From: Carpediemonas membranifera
Lineage: Eukaryota; Fornicata
NCBI GenBank assembly: GCA_019828565.1
Contig: JAHDYR010000030.1
Span: 112,484-176,483, forward strand
Direction of reading: 5' to 3'
Length of the DNA stretch: 64,000 nt
In this document: piece by piece, positions 58,503 through 64,000 of the stretch
How positions within the stretch are numbered: the stretch's first letter is position 1
Layout of the letters: each line of letters opens with the position of its first letter
Position numbers and translations under genes: made by a program
Notes under the pieces: generated by a model
Seen by the model: the letters and a program-made list of their open reading frames with translations, nothing else
Told to the model about the DNA's origin: nothing
Database searches by the model: none

Positions 58503-59747
58503 ATGACCGATTCAGGTATGCCAGCGGCAGTCCCCGGCTATTATGTTCACAAACGGCGTTGGAACATGAAAACGTGGGATGTGACGCCAGAAGGCTGTGA
58601 GGGTATGACGAAACAGGACGTTTTGAAGGCAAACCCACAGCTTCTTGCTCAAATCACGTCTCAGCAACACAGTCCGCAACAGGCCAAGCTTGCCAAGTGC
58701 ATAGTAATCAGCAGCCTTCCAGTGAACATCTCTAAGGAAGCCATTAAGACTTTTATGGAGAAGCAGATGAAGACCCTCGGCATCACCCGAGACACCGTTG
58801 CCCGTGTCTCCCTGCAGAAGCACGGCCACGGCACGGCGGACATTGAGTTCAAGGACCCCAACCTTGCCACAGCCTGTCTTGGTCTGGGTTCACCCGAGCT
58901 GGACGGCCGGCCAGTCCGTCTCGCCCGGCCGCGGGAGTACACCATGGGAGCGGCCTCTAAGGAGTTCTTCCACAACGACCACATCAATTCCCGGGTGCCA
59001 AACTCCATGCATAAGCTTCTCCTCATGGATATCCCCGTGTACTACTCCCTCGACGACGTCAGAGCCCTGCTGGGGGAGATCGGGCCCCTGGAGGAGGCCG
59101 AGCTCATCCTGGCGCCCACAGGGGCGTCCAGGGGCATGGCCTTTGTGAAGTTCGCAAACCCCGAACACGGCCGTCAAGCTCTGAAGGCGATGGCACCGGG
59201 GAAGATGACTATCCCTGTTGGGTCGAGCACTATTACCCCCACGCTCCGCAGGGCAGTCGACACGGATGAAGGCAGGGCCGACTCGTGCGAGACGGGCATG
59301 ATGCCCTTCCCTGGCACGCACAAGACAGTGCTCGCCCCCGGTGAGCTCTTCACCGCTGTCGTCGGCAAGGCTGAGGGCCGATTCGACGAGGAGGGCCGCC
59401 CCAACCTCGGCAATCCCACCTGCTGCGTTGTTGTCCTCAACGCCCTTTCCACCCGGGACTTGTTGTCCGATGGGTACCGGGACATCGCCATGGACGTCGC
59501 AGAGGGCCTGGGGGAGTACGGTGTCGTCAATAAGGTCGCTATACCGCGGCCCGGGGGTCCTGAGTACACGGTGCCTGGTATGGGCCGTATTTACGTGCAG
59601 TTCCAGGACGTTGAGGGCGCCAAGAAGGCCATGGAAGATCTTCCGAGGCGTAGGTTCATGGGGCGGAAGCTGATGTGTGCATACTACGACCTAGTGAAGA
59701 TGGAGGCCGGGGATTACAGCGGCGGGACAATGCGGATCGAAGGATGA
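58503..59747 (+). CDS. U2AF65 homolog, 3' splice site recognition
   Basis: 414 residues (human U2AF2 475). An N-terminal UHM-ligand motif, KRRWNMKTWDVTPEGCE, is close to human U2AF65's YWDVPPPGFE; it is preceded by VPGYYVHKRR. Three RRM-type folds follow: ~66-145 (CIVISSLPVNIS...VARVSLQKHG), ~170-250 (KLLLMDIPVYYSLDDVRALL, MAFVKFANPEHG) and a C-terminal UHM-like one (CVVVLNALSTRDLL, IAMDVAEGLGEYGVVNKV, GRIYVQFQDVEGAKKAMEDL, RKLMCAYYD). U2AF65 binds the pyrimidine tract and the branch-binding protein SF1. The SR-rich N-terminus of animal U2AF65 is missing, and the RNP1/RNP2 motifs are weak. This fits a host with very short introns. Confidence 0.9.
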   Translation: MTDSGMPAAVPGYYVHKRRWNMKTWDVTPEGCEGMTKQDVLKANPQLLAQITSQQHSPQQAKLAKCIVISSLPVNISKEAIKTFMEKQMKTLGITRDTVARVSLQKHGHGTADIEFKDPNLATACLGLGSPELDGRPVRLARPREYTMGAASKEFFHNDHINSRVPNSMHKLLLMDIPVYYSLDDVRALLGEIGPLEEAELILAPTGASRGMAFVKFANPEHGRQALKAMAPGKMTIPVGSSTITPTLRRAVDTDEGRADSCETGMMPFPGTHKTVLAPGELFTAVVGKAEGRFDEEGRPNLGNPTCCVVVLNALSTRDLLSDGYRDIAMDVAEGLGEYGVVNKVAIPRPGGPEYTVPGMGRIYVQFQDVEGAKKAMEDLPRRRFMGRKLMCAYYDLVKMEAGDYSGGTMRIEG

Positions 59748-60174
59748 ATGTATCGGGATCTAGCTAAATGCCGGCTGATTTAATGTAGTAGTGAGTGGTG
59801 TGAATGTGCCGGGAGCGCACAACACATGTTCGTTGTGTGGGAAAATTGATTTTGGTTATATTGGACTATTTGAAGCCTGAACGCCACTTGAACGCAATGA
59901 GATACATTCGGGCTATTCACTTCAGTTCGTATGGAGGGGGTTTGACTCTCCAAAGCGGTAGGAACGCAGTGGAGGAACACGACCCTCGGTTTTGACTCAA
60001 GACGACTCGAGAAAAAAAGGATGAAGCATTTTTTCCTTCATGCAGGCAGACGGGCTGAGCTGCAGTGCCGGGTCCAGATGAGGCTGCTTGCTCATATGGT
60101 GTCACCAGGGTGGCTGCCTATCAGTCCTCCGAGGAAATTTTGTCGAGTGTCCATCGAACAACAAGACAAGACTG
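59748..60174. other. Intergenic, no gene recognised
   Basis: 427 bp between the U2AF65 and LRR genes. It contains an A-rich stretch (GAGAAAAAAAGG at about 60009-60020) and a short hairpin-capable ATGAAG...CTTCAT pair just after it. A 59-codon frame from 60021 looks like leader. No tRNA or other RNA fold was recognised. Confidence 0.4.
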
Positions 60175-63100
60175 ATGCAACCTGGCTCAACTGTCATTAG
60201 ACGGGCATTGGGACTTGCATATGTCCAAGAATGTCGAAAGAAGGGCATAACTCCCAACGAAACCATCACAAACACCCTTTCTCAGCAAACGAACGATGAT
60301 ATCGAGCTCAACGCCATTTTTCAGCTCGGAAGCTTCGGGAACGAGCACGTAATCGCCCTTTACAGCGCGTTTAACAACAGCGAAGAGCATCTTCGCCGAC
60401 TTTCCAAGCTCTCCCTCGACGGGAACAACATTTCTGGGCCAGGCATGCGGCCCATCAACGGCCTGCTCGTCCTTAACCCGAGCCTGACCACCCTCGAGCT
60501 CTCCCACAACCCCATCGGCGACGAGGGCGTCCACACGCTGTGCCAAGCCCTCATCCCGCCCCGAAACCCTGCCTACCCCCGGGTACGACTCCAGCGTCTG
60601 AACCTGAGTGATTGCGGGCTGTCAGACTTCGCAGCCACGCGTATTGCTGAGATGCTGAAGCATAACACTGACCTCCGCGTGCTCGAGCTCAGCACCACCG
60701 GCCGACCCGCTGGCCACCCAGTGATGCCCATGGATTTGCACTCAAACCCCGAGCTGGCGGACTTTGTCACTGACTTACAGGCCGAGCTTGCTGTCGAGAG
60801 GCAGGTGACGGTCCTGGGAAAGTCTACACCGCTGAACAGCGCTTTCTTCGAGTCTCACGGAAATGATATCGGGCCCATGGGCGCCACAGCCCTCGCCCAG
60901 GCCCTGAGCGTTAACCGGTCGATCCAGACACTCAACATACTTGGCAACGCGATCGGCAACGAGGGGTTCCGTAACCTAGTGACCCACGCCACTGGCCACA
61001 CGAGTCTGAGGACGCTGGGGCTTTCTGTGTTCCACCGGAGCCAGTTTCCCGCAGCCGGTGAGTTCTATTGCCCCCGCCAGAGTGCGGCGCATGCTTTTCC
61101 CCGCTTTGTCAACCTGTTGCGGTCGACCCCGCACCTTACCCGACTTGACCTCGGCTGGGTCATCATCGGCCCTCTTCGCCACACTTCCACACCCCTCCCT
61201 GCCCCCCTAGCAATGGCCGACACCTTCCCCGCCGAGCCCGCGATGACAGTGGTTGAGGATGAGCCCCAGGGGCCTAAGCCAGTCACCCCGGGTACACCAG
61301 TCATTCTTCACACAGAGATGAGGGCACTCGCACGGAAGCAGAGGGAGGAGGGGAAGGCGGCCGAGAAGAAGCAAGAGCCGGCCGCACATTCGCCGGGCGC
61401 CACGTCAACGTCGCCCACACCTGAGAAGAAACGCCGCACGAAGTCCCCTGGCAACAAGCGGCGTCACAAAAGCCGTGAGACGAGCGCCGACGTTCTCTCG
61501 CCCTCTCTTGGCCGCGCGTACGGCCGAGCTCGTGCCGACAGCGTGGAGGGCCAGCCTGTATCGTCCCCATTAGTCGTGGTCCGCACACAGCAGGCGATGG
61601 GCGTGACAAATGATGACCTTAAGCTGCGCAGGCGACTCGTCGAGACGCTCAAGCAGAGTAGTCCTGCCAAGCGGCGTGCAGCCATGATTCCCGAGATATC
61701 TACGCCGGTCTTCAGGTTCTCCGAGACGGTCGCCCCGCCGGCTGGACGAAGGGACCTCAGTGAGACCCAGCCGCCCCAGTCCATGCCCAGCCGTGACGCC
61801 CCCAAGGCCCCAGCTCTCCGAGACTCGCCCCCCGCCCGCACGGCTCCTGAAGCGCTGCAGTCACCTCCCAAGAGACCTCCGCCGCCCGCCCTACCCGCCC
61901 CTGTGGATTCTGACACGGAGAGTGAGGATGACTCGCCGCCGCACCGCCCGCCGATCCCTGTGAAGCCTGCATTTATCAGCAACAAGCACCGAGATGCCAC
62001 AAAGCAAGCGGAGATTCAGCGTGCAGCCCAGCAGCAGGCGCGAATCGCGGAACTTGAAGCTGCCCATCGCATGGAGATCGAGGAGCTCAAATCCAAGCAC
62101 GAGGAGACTGTCGCTGCCGTTACTGCAGATCTTGAAGCCCGGACGGCCGTGGTCCAAGAGCTCACGGGCACTGTCCAGACACTGACGGGAGAGAAGCACG
62201 CCTTGGAGGTGGAGAGAGATTCACTCGCAGCGAGGGTATCTGAGGCAAAAGCTGCCGCTGCAGAGGCTGCTGACGACACAAAGAAGCGTGTCACTGCTCT
62301 CAAGGCCAAGATGACTGCCACCTACGAGGCCAAGCTTGACGCCCTCCGAGCTGAGCTTGAGTCGGCGAGGAAGGCCGACGCGGACAGCTTCGCCGCGGCC
62401 CGTGATTCGTGGCAGTCTACTGAGAACAAGCTGAGGACAGACGCCAAGGACCTGGCTCTGAAGGCAAAGACCCTCGCCGCGGAGAAGGATGCCCTAGCTG
62501 CTGAGAAGGAGGCTGTCTCTGCCGAGCTCTCACAGACTAAGGAGACCTCTGCAGAGACCCACGAGGAGGCCAAGCGAATGGCCCGGCGGGTGGTCGAGCT
62601 GGAGGATGTCACCGAGCAGCTCCTGGCGCAGCTAAAGGAGAGGGAATGCGAGGTAGTAGAGCGACCCCGGCCGGTGTCCCCTGAGTCGACAGCAGTCGCG
62701 GCACAGACTCCGTCCCCTAAGGCAGATCCGCAGGTCCAGGGTGGCGAGCACAGCGAAGAGCCTGTGCCGACGACCCCCACAGTGGAAACCCCGGAACCCG
62801 TGCAGAGTCAGCCCCGTCAAATGAATGTGGACACTGACACACAGCTGAAGCCGGAGCCGGAACCTGTACCGGAGCCCAAGCAGCCTGAGCCTGCCCCCGA
62901 ACCAGAGGAGCCTGAGAAGCCTGCCCAATCACCGGTGAAGGCAGCACCCGAAGTTGATCGCAGGCCAATGATCGCGATCCCTGTCAGGCGTCCAGTCGTG
63001 AGTGATAGCGACAGCGACTGGTCCGATGATGAGTCCCCCGTGACGACCGCACCGCCCAAGGCCTCTGCAATCCTTATTAAGGCCGAGCCTGAGCCCGAAG

Positions 63101-63282
63101 TCGAGCCCCAGTCAGGGCCTGCCCCTGAGCCAAAGCGCCAAATCCACTTGTCGCCTGTCACGATGGGAAAGCTCGACCGCCCCTCCCCGGCGCTGCAGTC
63201 CTCGGTCATGGCCGTATGCGCGGGAGACCGGCTCGCGGTATACGAAGGGAAGAATGGGAGGAGCTTTGTTGTTGCGGTTTGA
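60175..63282 (+). CDS. LRR plus coiled-coil protein (LRRC45-like layout)
   Basis: About 1035 residues. N-terminal ~300 contain ribonuclease-inhibitor-type leucine-rich repeats: HLRRLSKLSLDGNNISGPGM, TLELSHNPIGDEGVHTLCQAL, RLNLSDCGLSDFAATRIAEML, SIQTLNILGNAIGNEGFRNL, LTRLDLGWVIIG. The middle (~370-600) is Pro/Arg/Ser-rich and disordered. Residues ~610-850 form a long coiled coil (Glu/Ala/Lys/Asp-rich). The C-terminus is a Pro/Glu low-complexity stretch followed by a compact end. LRR followed by coiled coil is the layout of LRRC45, a centrosome and basal-body linker, but homology was not shown. The frame is open from 60088; Met at 60175 follows an in-frame low-complexity leader. Confidence 0.75.
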   Translation: MQPGSTVIRRALGLAYVQECRKKGITPNETITNTLSQQTNDDIELNAIFQLGSFGNEHVIALYSAFNNSEEHLRRLSKLSLDGNNISGPGMRPINGLLVLNPSLTTLELSHNPIGDEGVHTLCQALIPPRNPAYPRVRLQRLNLSDCGLSDFAATRIAEMLKHNTDLRVLELSTTGRPAGHPVMPMDLHSNPELADFVTDLQAELAVERQVTVLGKSTPLNSAFFESHGNDIGPMGATALAQALSVNRSIQTLNILGNAIGNEGFRNLVTHATGHTSLRTLGLSVFHRSQFPAAGEFYCPRQSAAHAFPRFVNLLRSTPHLTRLDLGWVIIGPLRHTSTPLPAPLAMADTFPAEPAMTVVEDEPQGPKPVTPGTPVILHTEMRALARKQREEGKAAEKKQEPAAHSPGATSTSPTPEKKRRTKSPGNKRRHKSRETSADVLSPSLGRAYGRARADSVEGQPVSSPLVVVRTQQAMGVTNDDLKLRRRLVETLKQSSPAKRRAAMIPEISTPVFRFSETVAPPAGRRDLSETQPPQSMPSRDAPKAPALRDSPPARTAPEALQSPPKRPPPPALPAPVDSDTESEDDSPPHRPPIPVKPAFISNKHRDATKQAEIQRAAQQQARIAELEAAHRMEIEELKSKHEETVAAVTADLEARTAVVQELTGTVQTLTGEKHALEVERDSLAARVSEAKAAAAEAADDTKKRVTALKAKMTATYEAKLDALRAELESARKADADSFAAARDSWQSTENKLRTDAKDLALKAKTLAAEKDALAAEKEAVSAELSQTKETSAETHEEAKRMARRVVELEDVTEQLLAQLKERECEVVERPRPVSPESTAVAAQTPSPKADPQVQGGEHSEEPVPTTPTVETPEPVQSQPRQMNVDTDTQLKPEPEPVPEPKQPEPAPEPEEPEKPAQSPVKAAPEVDRRPMIAIPVRRPVVSDSDSDWSDDESPVTTAPPKASAILIKAEPEPEVEPQSGPAPEPKRQIHLSPVTMGKLDRPSPALQSSVMAVCAGDRLAVYEGKNGRSFVVAV

Positions 63283-63302
63283 TTGTTGATTTACTAGACT
63301 AA

Positions 63303-63740
63303 ATGGCGTTTAACACTGGATGGAATGTGGTATTTATCAAAAATTCTCCCGTTTCACCAAGCCATTTCTGGGCGGTCGATGATGTGTGTCATATTCGTGA
63401 TCCCGCCTCATTCAACCCCAAAACTCATGGCGAGACCGAAAGACACAGCAACGTGTCCGTCTTCTCCATTTCTGATCTTGTGATCGATACTGCTGGGATA
63501 GGTATCTCAACTGAGATGACGTTCTTGTGACAGATTGCTTTGGGTAGCACGTGTTTGACCGGAGTGGTTCTGAGGAGCAGCTCTATCAGTATAACAAGAC
63601 AAGTCGACCGTTGTGCTGTCTCGGACGTTTCGTACTCAGGTGGGTCGCGTAGGGGCGACGAGCCAACCGTCAAGGTTCGTCAAATGATTGGATCAATTCG
63701 GCAGGCCACAATTTGGTTTCGCCGCCGCAGCATGACGTAA
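63303..63740 (+). CDS. Uncertain small gene, possibly spliced
   Basis: An ATG frame of 75 codons (63303-63530, MAFNTGWNVVFIKNSPVSPS onwards) is followed in the same frame, after one stop, by a second open stretch (63540-63740). A 54-nt intron from a GT at about 63481 to ACAG at about 63534 would join them in frame (ISDL-IALGS), but its 5' end (GTGATC) is off-consensus; a 32-nt alternative starting GTATCT ends almost at once. No domain or hydrophobic segment was recognised. The gene may be real, or the frames chance. Confidence 0.25.
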
Positions 63741-63893
63741 ATATTCTTTATGGAACAGTAGCGTAGCGGCGTACGTAGCTCTGCGGCCCCTCGGTGGTGG
63801 GCACCGAACGCCCGGTCAGTAAGGGCTCTGGTTGAATATGGTTAGAGGTTGGGCAGTAATCAGTTGATGAATCGATCCGCATGTTTGAAGAAA

Positions 63894-64000
63894 ATGGCCG
63901 AGGACAAGCCGGCCACCGCCGCCGAGGTGAGAAAGCTGAAGGAAGAACTGCAGGAAACGAAGAGAATGCTCCAGCTCATGAAGCAGAACAGAAGGAAGAG
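63894..64000 (+). CDS. Coiled-coil protein, 5' end only (cut by window)
   Basis: An ATG at 63894 opens a frame that runs to the window edge: MAEDKPATAAEVRKLKEEL and on, with heptad-like Leu/Glu/Lys spacing and no stop. Only about 35 residues are visible. The rest lies outside the window, so no function can be given. Confidence 0.55.
   Translation, partial: MAEDKPATAAEVRKLKEELQETKRMLQLMKQNRRK

Noticed and set aside
63741-63893. Possible tRNA or small RNA before the last gene
   Set aside because: A GC-rich stretch with some self-complementarity is present, but no acceptor/T-arm pattern (such as GTTCRA) could be aligned.

Overview
The window is nuclear DNA from a GC-rich, gene-dense, flagellated protist. 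Genes lie on both strands, each with its own short flanks, and there are no operons, rRNA, tRNA or transposases that I can see. Several genes contain very small spliceosomal introns (about 28-46 nt). They start GT(A/T)(T/C)GT and end in a fused branch-site and 3' splice site of the form YTNACN(C/T)AG, the arrangement known from Giardia, Trichomonas and Carpediemonas. With a GARP-type Myb protein (a family also known from Giardia) and axonemal and P25-alpha proteins, this suggests a free-living metamonad of the Carpediemonas/Fornicata kind. That placement is inference; no rRNA or organellar marker is present to prove it.

Layout. 0.4-8.6 kb: a coiled-coil protein, the GARP/Myb regulator, an acidic orphan, spliced ribosomal protein L39, an ATG11/FIP200-like scaffold, a spliced proteasome-assembly chaperone (PAC3-like), a protein of repeated F-x-P-x-[IV]-N motifs and a membrane-anchored DUF192 protein. 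9.0-11.35 kb: a Cys-rich metallothionein-like protein built from 25 apparently identical 90-bp repeats. 12.0-18.3 kb: an MLO-like membrane protein, an RCC1-family protein, and a 939-bp perfect-looking inverted duplication that doubles a small spliced surface-protein gene and leaves a truncated copy of the neighbouring CHID1-like gene. 18.4-29.1 kb: coiled-coil genes, a 3.6-kb Glu-rich pentapeptide repeat whose reading frame breaks repeatedly, a RING protein, a second (apparently spliced) RCC1 protein and the dynein-arm assembly factor DNAAF1. 29.4-38.5 kb: a large FG-GAP/Cys-rich surface receptor, an orphan polytopic membrane protein, orphan helical proteins, and a P25-alpha repeat gene whose introns sit at the same codon in every repeat. 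38.7-51.4 kb: a CH-domain coiled-coil protein, a RING protein, a UPF1-type helicase with ruined catalytic motifs, an EF-hand/WD40 protein and CLN3. 51.4-64 kb: a kinesin-like pseudo-motor, a spliced orphan, RNA14/CstF-77 divergent from U2AF65, an LRR/coiled-coil protein and a truncated gene at the edge.

Functionally the window mixes cytoskeleton and flagellum genes (DNAAF1, P25-alpha, CH-domain, kinesin-like, WD40/EF-hand and many coiled coils), RNA processing (U2AF65, CstF-77, UPF1-like) and surface or lysosomal proteins (FG-GAP receptor, CLN3, CHID1, MLO-like). The most unusual items are the giant metallothionein-like array, the inverted duplication, the P25-alpha repeat/intron duplication and the two degenerate motor/helicase proteins. 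Every spliced model here is a reading of the genomic sequence without transcript support.
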